Source: Hydrogenophaga intermedia (GTDB taxonomy: Bacteria; Pseudomonadota; Gammaproteobacteria; Burkholderiales; Burkholderiaceae_C). Taken from it: a stretch of 43,899 nt of DNA. Location: assembly GCF_023715105.1 (NCBI RefSeq), contig NZ_JAMBNO010000026.1:1-43899 (forward strand), in the 5' to 3' direction. The notes under the pieces were generated by a model, which was given only the letters and a program-made list of their open reading frames with translations, was not told where the DNA came from and searched no databases. The translations under genes were made by a program, and so were the position numbers. Shown here piece by piece: positions 29,150 through 37,179 of the stretch (the stretch's first letter is position 1; each line of letters opens with the position of its first letter).

Positions 29150-30382
29150 ATGCAGACCCAACTGGCCCCCGAGTTCCAGCACAGCCCCGCCGGCCGCGAG
29201 GCCGAGGCCATCCTGCGCAAGTGCGTGCACTGCGGCTTCTGCACCGCCACCTGCCCCACCTACCAGCTGCTGGGCGACGAGCTCGATGGCCCGCGCGGTC
29301 GCATCTACCTCATCAAACAGGTGCTCGAGGGCGCCGAGCCGACGCGCAAGACCCAGCAGCACCTGGACCGCTGCCTCACCTGTCGCAACTGCGAGACCAC
29401 CTGCCCCAGCGGCGTGCAGTACGGCCACCTGGTGGACATCGGCCGCGCCATCGTCGACGCGAAGGTGCCGCGACCGGCGGGCGAGCGCACGGTGCGCTGG
29501 TTGCTCAAGGAGGGCCTGCCGTCGCCGCTGTTCGCCCCGGCCATGAAGCTCGGTCAGGCGGTGCGCGGCCTGCTGCCAGGCGCGCTGAAGGCCAAGGTGC
29601 CCGAGCCGCGCCCGGCCGGTGCCTGGCCCACGCGCGGCCACGCCCGCAAGGTGCTCATGCTGGCCGGCTGCGTGCAGCCCGCCATGGCACCGAACATCAA
29701 CAGCGCCACCGCGCGCGTGCTCGATGCCGCGGGCATCCAGACCGTGGTGGCGTCCAAGGCCGGCTGCTGTGGCGCCGTGAAGTTCCACCTCAATGACCAG
29801 GCCGGTGGCCTGGCGCAGATGCGCGCCAATGTCGACGCCTGGTGGCCCCACGTGGAACAAGGCGTCGAGGCCATCGTGATGAACGCCTCGGGCTGCGGCG
29901 TGACGGTGAAGGAATACGGCCACCTGCTGCGCGACGACCCGGCTTACGCTGAGCGCGCTGCGCGCATCAGCGCACTCACGCGCGACCTCTCCGAGTTGTT
30001 GCCCGACCTCGTGCCCACGCTCAAGCCCCGGCTCGCGCGCACACCCGACGCGCAGCGCGTCGTGGCCTTCCACCCTCCCTGCACGCTGCAGCACGGCCAG
30101 CAACTGCGCGGCGGCGTCGAGCGCTGGCTTGGCGAACTTGGCTTTACCGTGCGCGTGGCGCGCACCGAGTCTCACCTGTGCTGCGGCTCGGCGGGCACCT
30201 ACTCGGTGCTCAATCCGGCCCTGGCGACCACCTTGCGCGACCGCAAGCTCGATCGCCTGGGCGAACTCCAGCCCGCGGTGATTGCCAGCGCCAACATCGG
30301 CTGCATCACGCACCTTCAAAGCGGCAGCGCCACGCCGGTGCGGCATTGGGTCGAGCTGCTCGACGAAGCCTTGCAGCCCTGA
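29150..30382 (+). CDS. glcF: Glycolate oxidase iron-sulfur subunit GlcF
   Basis: The 410-aa subunit passes electrons from the flavin subunits to the membrane quinone pool. It has two [4Fe-4S] ferredoxin motifs, CVHCGFCTATCP (about 25-36) and CLTCRNCETTCP (about 76-87), followed by two CCG domains (GCCGAVKFH and LCCGSAGTY) typical of GlcF and heterodisulfide reductase-like proteins. It is tightly linked to glcE with a 1-nt gap and is followed 5 nt later by the LrgA-type gene, suggesting one transcript. Confidence 0.94.
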   Translation: MQTQLAPEFQHSPAGREAEAILRKCVHCGFCTATCPTYQLLGDELDGPRGRIYLIKQVLEGAEPTRKTQQHLDRCLTCRNCETTCPSGVQYGHLVDIGRAIVDAKVPRPAGERTVRWLLKEGLPSPLFAPAMKLGQAVRGLLPGALKAKVPEPRPAGAWPTRGHARKVLMLAGCVQPAMAPNINSATARVLDAAGIQTVVASKAGCCGAVKFHLNDQAGGLAQMRANVDAWWPHVEQGVEAIVMNASGCGVTVKEYGHLLRDDPAYAERAARISALTRDLSELLPDLVPTLKPRLARTPDAQRVVAFHPPCTLQHGQQLRGGVERWLGELGFTVRVARTESHLCCGSAGTYSVLNPALATTLRDRKLDRLGELQPAVIASANIGCITHLQSGSATPVRHWVELLDEALQP

Positions 30383-30387
30383 CGACC

Positions 30388-30759
30388 ATGATCCCCGCGC
30401 TGGCCACCCTGCTTGTGTTCCAGCTGCTGGGCGAAGCCGCGGTGCTGCTCACTGGCGCACCCGTGCCCGGGCCGGTGGTCGGCCTGGCGCTGCTGCTGCT
30501 CGCGTTGCTGCTTCGCCCGCGAAGCGTGGAGGCCATCAAACCCACCGCGCAGGGCCTGCTGCAACACCTGTCGCTGCTGTTCGTGCCGGCTGGCGTGGGC
30601 GTGATGCAGCACCTGCAGCGCCTGGGCGACGAGGCGCTGGCCATTGGCGTGGCGCTGGTGCTCAGCACCTTGCTCGGCCTGGCCGCGGCGGCGGGCACGA
30701 TGCTGTGGCTGATGCGCCGCCAGCAAGAAGCACCGCAGGAGGACCGCGATGCCGGTTGA
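30388..30759 (+). CDS. CidA/LrgA family membrane protein
   Basis: The 123-aa protein has four hydrophobic helices and the family motif GAPVPGPVVGLALLLL near residues 23-38. LrgA/CidA proteins are small holin-like membrane proteins that act with LrgB/CidB in cell-wall and lysis control; in some bacteria and in plants the pair moves pyruvate or glycolate/glycerate. The neighbouring glycolate oxidase genes make a glycolate-related transport role attractive here, as an inference. Its last codons overlap the LrgB gene by 11 nt. Confidence 0.85.
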   Translation: MIPALATLLVFQLLGEAAVLLTGAPVPGPVVGLALLLLALLLRPRSVEAIKPTAQGLLQHLSLLFVPAGVGVMQHLQRLGDEALAIGVALVLSTLLGLAAAAGTMLWLMRRQQEAPQEDRDAG

Positions 30760-31489
30760 AGCGCCGCAGCGCCTGATCGAGGTCTGGGTCTACCTTTCGG
30801 CCACGCCCCTGTTGGGCCTCACGCTCACACTGCTGGTCTATCACGCCGCCTTCGTGCTCTACCGGCGCAGCGGCTTTCACCCGTTGGCCAACCCGGTGCC
30901 GATGGCGGTGGCCGTGCTCGCCACGCTGCTGTGGGCCACCGGCACGCCCTACGCCACTTACTTCGAAGGCGCGCAGTTCGTGCACTTTTTGCTCGGGCCG
31001 GCCACGGTGGCGCTGGCCGTGCCTTTGTTCGAACAGATGCACCGCCTGCGTCGCCTGGCGCTGCCGCTGCTCGGCTCGCTCGTGGTGGGTGTGGTGGTCA
31101 CCACCGTCTCGGCCATCGCGCTCGCTCGCTTGCTGGGCGCCTCGAGTGCCACGCTGGCATCGCTTGCGCCCAAGTCGGTCACCATGCCGGTCGCCATGGG
31201 CATCGCAGAGAAGATCGGCGGTCTGCCCTCGCTCACCGCTGTGCTGGTGATGGCCACGGGCGTGCTCGGTGCCGTGAGCGCGCGCTATCTGTTCGATGCG
31301 TTGCGCATCCGCGAGCCCGCGGTGCGCGGCTTCGCGCTCGGCACCATCGCGCACGGCATCGGGACCGCGCGCGCTTTTCAGGTGAGCGAGGAAGCCGGCG
31401 CTTTTGCCGGCCTGGCCATGGGGCTGAGCGCGCTGTTCAGCGCGCTGGCGCTGCCGCTGCTGGCGGGCTGGCTGTTGCGGGTGTTGTAG
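30749..31489 (+). CDS. LrgB/CidB family membrane protein
   Basis: The 246-aa polytopic protein carries LrgB signatures: AVPLFEQMHRLRR, the LAPKSVTMPVAMGIAEKIGG signature, and AHGIGTARAFQVSEEAGAF near residues 190-210. It is the partner of the overlapping LrgA-type gene. The plant homologue PLGG1 is a glycolate/glycerate transporter formed from an LrgA-LrgB fusion, which fits the location directly after glcEF. The gene ends 52 nt before a convergent gene; a GGTCTGCAGACC palindrome lies in that gap. Confidence 0.88.
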   Translation: MPVEAPQRLIEVWVYLSATPLLGLTLTLLVYHAAFVLYRRSGFHPLANPVPMAVAVLATLLWATGTPYATYFEGAQFVHFLLGPATVALAVPLFEQMHRLRRLALPLLGSLVVGVVVTTVSAIALARLLGASSATLASLAPKSVTMPVAMGIAEKIGGLPSLTAVLVMATGVLGAVSARYLFDALRIREPAVRGFALGTIAHGIGTARAFQVSEEAGAFAGLAMGLSALFSALALPLLAGWLLRVL

Positions 31490-31541
31490 GAGGTCGGTGC
31501 AAGGGTCTGCAGACCGGGCTTGCCGTGCGGGTCATCGGCTG

Positions 31542-33410
31542 TCAAACCCTCGCAAGCGGGTTGGCAACCGCACCCACTTTCGCGGCACGTTTTCGTTCCT
31601 TGGCGGCGTCGCGCAAGTCCGCTTGAACTTCCCTTGCCTCGTTGAGCAGTTCCTTGTAGTCCTCGCGTGCCAAAGCGCCGCTTGCATGAAGCTCTTTCAA
31701 CCGCTTCTGGAGTTTGACGGCCGTCTTCAAGTCCTTGATGAGTACGATGGTTGATAACCGGTCGTTGTGGGCGCCCCTCATCAAGTGGTACACGGAACGC
31801 TGCGACAGCGCGCCCCGCTTGAAGAGCTGTTGCGTCGCGCAAGCAAGGTCGGTCACGACGGCATGATCGCCGTTGCTGTAGGCCAGGGCCAGGGCGGTTT
31901 TCAGCGCGCCTCGCGCCATCATCACGTTGCGCACGTCAAGCTCGCTGAGCAGGCCGCGCTGAAACGCCACCAACAGACACTTCGCTGTTGCGGTGTGCGC
32001 CCGATGGTGGCCCAGGTCCACGGCCCGATACAAGGCCGGGAAAGCGTGTTCGTCCGCCGCGGTCAACAAAGCGAGACATTGCTCTCGCGTCAACGGCTCA
32101 CTTCGAATGGCTTGCACCAGTTGCTCCAGGCCCTGGTCACTGAAGCCGTGCTCGATGATTTCGCGCACCAGGTCAGGATGCAGTTGTTGCGGCAGGCCGG
32201 CGAACGCCACCGACACCGCGCACTGTCTGGCTGTGGGCGCCACGCTGCCCAGCGGATCGAGCGGGTTGTCGATCAAGATGATCTTGATGTGGGGTGCTGA
32301 CCCGAACGCGTGCTTCGAGGTGCCGAAATAGACCTCCTTGACGCGGTTGAAGTCGTGAAACATGGCCTCGAAGTCGAACGGCGCCTCGCTGAACGTGCTG
32401 ATGTTGGTGAAGTTCGGATCCCACAGTTCAATGCACGGCGCTTGCGGGGGCCTGGCGACGAAGCGTATGGCCATGGCGTGCACCGACGTGGTGGCCACCA
32501 GGGCAATGGCGGTCTCGCGCCCCTCGCGCTTCATTTGTTCGAATTGGTGGCGGGCGAAGTCACCCCAATGGCTGTGTGCCACGAGGCAGGCCTTGCGCGG
32601 GCGGTGCCCCAGTTGAGCGACCAGTGACTCCGTGTCGGAACCGACGTTCTGTGCAATGGCAGACCGACTGCCCAGCGGGTCCGGGCTCGGCTCCATGACG
32701 TGCCATCGAAGGCTCTCGTCCTCCCACAGTCGCGTCTTTTCCATCGCCAGGTGGCGGCAGACGTACTTTTCCTTGCCCTCGTTTCGATCAACCAGACAGT
32801 TGAAGTCCAGTGGTCGCCACTTCAGCTGCAGTTGCTTGTAACGCCTGTGCAGCGTGGTGGTCACTTTCGCTGGCTTGGTGTCAGGGTGTGTGACGACGAG
32901 GTCGCAGCCTGTGGGTACGCGCAGCGTCAGTGCGCGTGGCACGGTTTCGCCCAGGTCCAATTGGCGCAATCCCGGCAGGCTGCGGGCATCGAGCCGCTTG
33001 CCGTGGAAATGCGGAACACGCAGTTCGGTGACGGTGCCGAAGTGCTTTGCCCAACCCGGCAGTTTGTGCAGCCCGGGTGGCAGTGCCAGTGAAGTGGGTG
33101 ATGCGCCACGCGCAGCGCACACAGCCGACAGGGCTGCCATGACTTCGTCGAACGCGGCTTCACCGGCTGCCGATAGTGCCTTCATCTCCGGACCATGGGC
33201 GCCCAGGTCGAGCAGATCGCCGCCCGATTGCGCGTACCGTGTCAAGTGCTCGCGCAGGTCTGCGGGCAACAAGCCATCCGCCCGCTGCAGTGCATCGTTC
33301 AGGCAGGTACGCGTCGCATCCAGGTCGCCGGGTGGAGCGGTGCGGGATCGGGATCCCAGTGCAGCCGGCGCGGATAGCGCCCGTGGTCTGGCGTCGCTGC
33401 GAACTTGCAT
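31542..33410 (-). CDS. ShET2/EspL2-like predicted type III effector (Cys protease candidate)
   Basis: The 622-aa protein has a disordered Ser/Ala/Arg-rich N-terminus (1-35) like a type III secretion signal, a leucine-rich-type segment (about 108-175), a central domain with NCLVDRN and YVCRHLA (C205, C218, H220), then HAMAIRF (H311) and WDPN (D331). The candidate triad C218-H311-D331 has spacing close to the Cys-His-Asp triad of the EspL/OspD family (ShET2 N-terminal domain). The C-terminal 250 residues are helical repeats ending in a coiled coil. The ATG at 33410 has GGAGG 5 nt upstream. No secretion genes are in view. Family assignment is by motif recall, not alignment. Confidence 0.6.
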   Translation of the reverse strand: MQVRSDARPRALSAPAALGSRSRTAPPGDLDATRTCLNDALQRADGLLPADLREHLTRYAQSGGDLLDLGAHGPEMKALSAAGEAAFDEVMAALSAVCAARGASPTSLALPPGLHKLPGWAKHFGTVTELRVPHFHGKRLDARSLPGLRQLDLGETVPRALTLRVPTGCDLVVTHPDTKPAKVTTTLHRRYKQLQLKWRPLDFNCLVDRNEGKEKYVCRHLAMEKTRLWEDESLRWHVMEPSPDPLGSRSAIAQNVGSDTESLVAQLGHRPRKACLVAHSHWGDFARHQFEQMKREGRETAIALVATTSVHAMAIRFVARPPQAPCIELWDPNFTNISTFSEAPFDFEAMFHDFNRVKEVYFGTSKHAFGSAPHIKIILIDNPLDPLGSVAPTARQCAVSVAFAGLPQQLHPDLVREIIEHGFSDQGLEQLVQAIRSEPLTREQCLALLTAADEHAFPALYRAVDLGHHRAHTATAKCLLVAFQRGLLSELDVRNVMMARGALKTALALAYSNGDHAVVTDLACATQQLFKRGALSQRSVYHLMRGAHNDRLSTIVLIKDLKTAVKLQKRLKELHASGALAREDYKELLNEAREVQADLRDAAKERKRAAKVGAVANPLARV

Positions 33411-33630
33411 GTCGGCCTCCGCGATTCGGTTGGCCTCCCCGTTTGCCACTTGGTGGCTTGCACAAGCGTTTGGTCGCGCCAAGTGTGATGAAACAAGCAA
33501 GGTTTCGGTTCAGCCGGGTGGCCTCCGCCAAATGGCGGTTACCCATGCAACGGACCACCGCACAACCACGCGGCGGCCGATGTTTCATCACCTGTCCGGG
33601 AGCCCGCCTGTGCATCGATACACCAAGGAA

Positions 33631-34164
33631 ATGCCCTTCAACCAACGCGTAGCCCGCCACGCACTGGACATCGCCAACCACATCGCCTGTTGCCACAGTC
33701 GCCACGACGCCCGTGTTGCACAGCGCGTCGCGCTGGGGTTGCCGCCGCGGTATGCCGACAAGCTTGCCTTGCAGCAGGCGCGAGACGCCGAGCGCAAGCC
33801 CAAAGAGCGGGCCGTCGAATTGGCCTTGCAGACGCATGATGGCGCCTTGGCACTGGTGCCCTCGGGCGACGTCGATGTCGAGCGGCTTCAGGCTGTGGCG
33901 GAGGGCGCCATGCGCCAGCTTGCGGACCAGGGGTTCATTTCGGACGACGCGTTGAGGGTATTTCGTGAAGCCGTGCCTGGTTATGTCCTGAGCTCGCACG
34001 CCGCCAGGCCGGCGGTGCTGCCCGCCCATCCGCACCTTGCGCAGACGCTGTGCCGGGCCGCCATAGGACAGGCGTTCATCGACGAAGGCATCTTCGTGCC
34101 AGAAGGCGCCTCGGCTCGAATCGCCATCACGCCCGATGCCGTGGACGCCTGGTTCTATTTCTGA
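33631..34164 (+). CDS. Hypothetical protein (177 aa), divergent from effector-like gene
   Basis: The soluble protein starts MPFNQRVARHALDIA and shows an N-terminal helical region with paired cysteines (ACCHSRH), a charged middle and a C-terminal part ending AVDAWFYF. There is no signal peptide or membrane helix. Start choice is uncertain: in-frame ATGs also occur at 33532 and 33580, and AAGGA sits too close to 33631 to be ideal. It is divergent from the ShET2-like gene and shares its upstream region, so a functional link (for example chaperone or paired effector) is possible but unsupported by any motif. It is convergent with gpx. Confidence 0.55.
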   Translation: MPFNQRVARHALDIANHIACCHSRHDARVAQRVALGLPPRYADKLALQQARDAERKPKERAVELALQTHDGALALVPSGDVDVERLQAVAEGAMRQLADQGFISDDALRVFREAVPGYVLSSHAARPAVLPAHPHLAQTLCRAAIGQAFIDEGIFVPEGASARIAITPDAVDAWFYF

Positions 34165-34191
34165 GTCCGAGCGCGCGGGTGTTCGAGCGCT

Positions 34192-34677
34192 TCAAGCCGC
34201 GAGCGCGGCCTCGATATCGCCCGCCAGCTTCTGCGGCGCGTCCTGCGGTGCGTAGCGCTTGAGCACCTGGCCATCCTTGCCCACGAGGAACTTGGTGAAG
34301 TTCCACTTGATGGCCTTGCTGCCCAGCAGGCCCGGGGCTTCGGCTGTGAGCCAGCGGTACAGCGGGTGCGCCTGGCCGCCGTTGACGTCGATCTTGGCCA
34401 TCATCGGGAAGCTCACGCCGTAGTTGCGCTGACAGAAGCTGGCGATCTGCTCGTTGCTGCCCGGGTCCTGCGAGCCGAACTGGTTGCACGGAAAGCCCAG
34501 CACCACCAGGCCGCGGGCGCCGTAGGTCTCGTGCAGCTTTTCCAGGCCGGCGAACTGGGGCGTGAAGCCGCATGCGCTGGCGGTGTTGACGATCAGCAAT
34601 GCCTGGCCGCGAAAGCGCGACAAGGGCACGGTCTGGCCGTCGATGGACTGGGCTTCGAAGTCGTAGACGCTGGGCAT
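34192..34677 (-). CDS. Glutathione peroxidase family protein
   Basis: The 161-aa thioredoxin-fold peroxidase has the peroxidatic cysteine C36 in NTASACGFTPQ, the GFPCNQFGSQDPG segment with the conserved Gln, and WNFTKF near the C-terminus. It reduces hydroperoxides using glutathione or thioredoxin, and it has Cys rather than selenocysteine. The ATG at 34677 has AAGGA about 6 nt upstream. A longer frame from 34725 is less likely. It is cytosolic and transcribed alone. Confidence 0.92.
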   Translation of the reverse strand: MPSVYDFEAQSIDGQTVPLSRFRGQALLIVNTASACGFTPQFAGLEKLHETYGARGLVVLGFPCNQFGSQDPGSNEQIASFCQRNYGVSFPMMAKIDVNGGQAHPLYRWLTAEAPGLLGSKAIKWNFTKFLVGKDGQVLKRYAPQDAPQKLAGDIEAALAA

Positions 34678-34834
34678 GGGGATCCTTGTGGTGGGTTGTC
34701 GTGCGGCAAACCACAAAATCTTCACACATGCCCGACGGTCCCGTGCCGAAATCGCCCCAAAGCCATGCAGGGCGGTGATACTGCGCGTCGTATCAGAAGG
34801 TAACCATAAACACCCAGTGACGGGGGAGCAGGTA

Positions 34835-35446
34835 ATGGGAGCTGCCTACACCGTGGCGCTCGTGGGCTTTTCCCAGGCCGAGAGCGCCACGTTCGAATCG
34901 TTCTTCCGGCTCGCGGCACGGCGTCCGCCGGCCTACCTGGTGCAGGAGGAAGTGCTTGACGCCCAGGTCCTGATCGTCAACGCCGACAACGCCCAGGCGC
35001 TCATGCTCGTTCGGGGCGCGCGCCTGCCCGGGCGCGTGCTGCTGGTGGGCGGTCACGATGCCGGCACCGGCTGGCCGCTGCAGCCCAAGCCGATCCGCTT
35101 CGTTGCCCTGCTGGGCGCACTCGACACGCTCGTGGGTTTGCGCACAGCGCGCGCCGCGGCCGTGGCCCCCGCGCCGCCGACCACCGCCTTCGCGGCCACC
35201 GAGCCGTTCAAGCACTCGCAACTGCAAGGCCTGGACGCCAGCATGCGCCTGGCCAGCGGCAAGCCGCAGGCCTTGGCGCCCATGGCACCCGCGGGCCGCA
35301 CCCGCCGCCGCTTCCCCGAGACCGATTTCCCGCCCACCCGGTTGATGATTTCGCGGAAAACCGACATGACCGCGAAACGGCGGCCGGGCGAGAGACTGGG
35401 GAGCAAAGGTAGTACGGCGAGAGCTCCGAGGCTCACTGCGACATAA
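34835..35446 (+). pseudogene. Pseudo-receiver/response-regulator-like gene, probably truncated
   Basis: The reading frame starts MGAAYTVALVGFSQAE with GGGGAG upstream and encodes a CheY-like alpha/beta domain that lacks the acidic phosphorylation pocket (about residues 1-100), then an Ala/Pro-rich linker. Similar Comamonadaceae proteins, as I recall them, continue into a true receiver domain. Here the frame instead reaches a basic, atypical tail (after about 35340) and stops at 35446, where base composition changes. I therefore read it as a 5' fragment broken by the defence island. If intact, it is a 203-aa protein of unknown role. Confidence 0.45.
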
Positions 35447-35738
35447 GCGGTTACATGTAATTCAAGGGCGAGGTCGCCGCGCGCCGTTTTTGCCAGTGAA
35501 GAAGAAGGCTTCTCCTGCGGTCACTCGCGACCCGCCTTGACCTAGCTTCGAATCTTGCCTGGCTGCACCCGAGGGTGCGGAGGCCATAGAGCGCACCATG
35601 CTTGCTCTGGAGCATCCTGTTCCTTGTGAGGACGGCCGCGGCGGCCTGGGGCACCTCTCGCTCTGCGTGCCCCCAGATTAAGCCGTCCTTGCGGAAGACA
35701 CGGTCCGTATCGAACGTGTAGTGCCGCCCGAGCTCAGG
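35447..35738. other. Island left junction region, no clear gene
   Basis: This stretch lies between the truncated pseudo-receiver gene and the WYL regulator. The regulator frame stays open on the minus strand after its TAG stop for about 95 codons (RHYTFDTDRVFRKDG... to 35451), which could be a gene remnant. No integrase, tRNA or convincing direct repeat is seen. Confidence 0.4.
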
Positions 35739-36731
35739 CTAAGGTGCCTCAGTTGCCTGTCCGTCAGTTCTTCGCTCCACCAGCTGGATCCTCGGAGGCT
35801 CATAACCCGGCGCGATTGTTGCGTTGGAGGATCCGTAGAGAGACAAAGGATCTTGAAGCCAAAGCGCGTACTCAAGACCTTGGAGGTGATGATCCGGGGA
35901 GCAGTCCACGTTCCATCGTCTGAGCATGTAGCCCGCGTTGGCTGAGCGGACTTTGACCGTAAAGACGCCGTCTTGCATCGGATAGTCCATTTGGACTATC
36001 TCTGGACGAGGGTGGTTTGGATGAGGCACTAGCTTCAACTCAATGATGCGGCTCCACTGGTCATCCTGGTCTGCGCGTTCTTCCCGGCCAATTGGGCTGG
36101 TTTCGAGCACCTCTACGTCTTCCATCCGCGTCGGAACGAAGTCGGTGAAGTGCTTCCTCAGACGGTCGAAGGCGCGGACATGCCAGCGAACCCCGTTGTC
36201 GACCAGCGCTAGTGGCACGATCTCTCGACGAGTCTTGCCGCTGCTCACCGAGTGGTACGCCAGTGAGACGGCTTTACCCCGGTGAATTGCACGGGTGATG
36301 GGAGCAAGGACCTCGACCGAGGGAGCGCTGAGGGTGGCGGGGAACTCGCAGGGGATGACGGGCGCGCTCATTACGTCCTGGACCAAGCTGAATCCCTGGG
36401 AGAGCGTCGCCAGCACGCGTAGCGGAGGGTGGTCAAACAGCGGCTTGAACTTCGAGCTTGGCCGGTAGAGCTTGCCCGTGCTGTCGAAATCTAGGTTGTC
36501 TGGGGCCAGACCTCGATACATAGCGATATCTCGGGTGGCGCCAGCCGGTGCGGTCTCGAACTTGGAGATAACGTCTGCTCGTCTGAGCTCGCCAAGAAAG
36601 AACAGGGTGAAGTCGATGTGCGACAGCCGCTCTCGTTGTACTCGGGTCAGGGCCTCTAAGGACGGCGCCGTGTTTGGGCTGGTCTGGGATTCCATCCACG
36701 AATGATACCTATCTCGCCGCTCGAACCTCAT
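35739..36731 (-). CDS. capW: CapW/BrxR-type WYL-domain transcriptional regulator
   Basis: The 330-aa protein has an N-terminal winged helix (LTRVQRERLSHIDFTLFFLGE..., about residues 28-85), a WYL domain (about 130-205, with VSLAYHSVSSGKTRR and WHVRAFDRLRKHF) and a C-terminal WCX-like domain. This layout matches the CapW and BrxR repressors that sit divergently beside CBASS and BREX operons and relieve repression on infection. It stands divergently from the operon starting at 36833, with the operon promoter between. The ATG at 36731 is used; ATG 36695 is possible. Composition is AT-richer than the core genes to the left. Confidence 0.85.
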   Translation of the reverse strand: MRFERRDRYHSWMESQTSPNTAPSLEALTRVQRERLSHIDFTLFFLGELRRADVISKFETAPAGATRDIAMYRGLAPDNLDFDSTGKLYRPSSKFKPLFDHPPLRVLATLSQGFSLVQDVMSAPVIPCEFPATLSAPSVEVLAPITRAIHRGKAVSLAYHSVSSGKTRREIVPLALVDNGVRWHVRAFDRLRKHFTDFVPTRMEDVEVLETSPIGREERADQDDQWSRIIELKLVPHPNHPRPEIVQMDYPMQDGVFTVKVRSANAGYMLRRWNVDCSPDHHLQGLEYALWLQDPLSLYGSSNATIAPGYEPPRIQLVERRTDGQATEAP

Positions 36732-36743
36732 CGCAAAAACCCT

Positions 36744-36772
36744 TTGACCTAATCATAATGACTATGTATAGT
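36744..36772 (+). promoter_or_regulatory. Sigma-70 promoter and operator of the CBASS operon
   Basis: TTGACC (36744-36749), a 17-nt spacer and TATAGT (36767-36772) form a near-consensus promoter. ACTAT-GT-ATAGT (36761-36772) is an inverted repeat overlapping the -10 box, a good position for CapW to repress. Transcription would start near 36779. Confidence 0.7.
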
Positions 36773-36832
36773 AATCACACCGTCTAAAACTGGCATCGTG
36801 GTGATGTGAGTGAGGCGGGTTTACAGGGGCCG

Positions 36833-37135
36833 ATGGTGCTTGATCTGTTTGTTAACTACTTCTATCAGCGTGGGCGGCTGCGGGGCGCGGGCCAATTTCT
36901 GACCAACGTGGCGGTGTGCTGGTGCATGTTTGGCTTCGTCGGGCACGTCATCACCGCCGTGCCGGCCGCAATGCAGCGCCGCCCGGCATTGACGCTGGCT
37001 GAGGTGTTGCCCAGCGTGACGACCTGGTGGGTTCCCGAGCACCCGATCTCATTCGTCCTTGTCATCGGGTTGGGACTGCTGGGCTTCTTCCTTTCGCTCA
37101 AAGGGAAGCAGCTTGACCGCTTCCTGAACGCATAA
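36833..37135 (+). CDS. Small two-TM membrane protein, first gene of CBASS operon
   Basis: The 100-aa protein has two hydrophobic helices (about 23-45 and 71-89) joined by a polar loop with a WW pair and ends in a short basic tail (KGKQLDRFLNA). The ATG at 36833 has AGGGG about 4 nt upstream; a GTG at 36806 is the alternative and would add nine residues. It sits at the head of the operon, 44 nt before the TRIP13 gene. Small 2-TM proteins are known CBASS effectors when fused to sensor domains, but this one has no visible nucleotide sensor. It may be an accessory effector, anchor or immunity protein. No family is recognised. Confidence 0.65.
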   Translation: MVLDLFVNYFYQRGRLRGAGQFLTNVAVCWCMFGFVGHVITAVPAAMQRRPALTLAEVLPSVTTWWVPEHPISFVLVIGLGLLGFFLSLKGKQLDRFLNA

Positions 37136-37179
37136 ACGGCCCGGCGCGGACCGCCTCCTTCGAACTGCGAAACACCTTG

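Noticed and set aside
31490..31541. GGTCTGCAGACC palindrome as a terminator between lrgB-type and effector-like genes
   Set aside because: The stem is only 6 bp with no loop or U-run, so it may be chance.
35678..35875. A 65-codon minus frame overlapping the end of capW
   Set aside because: It overlaps the WYL regulator in another frame and has no ribosome binding site or recognisable sequence.
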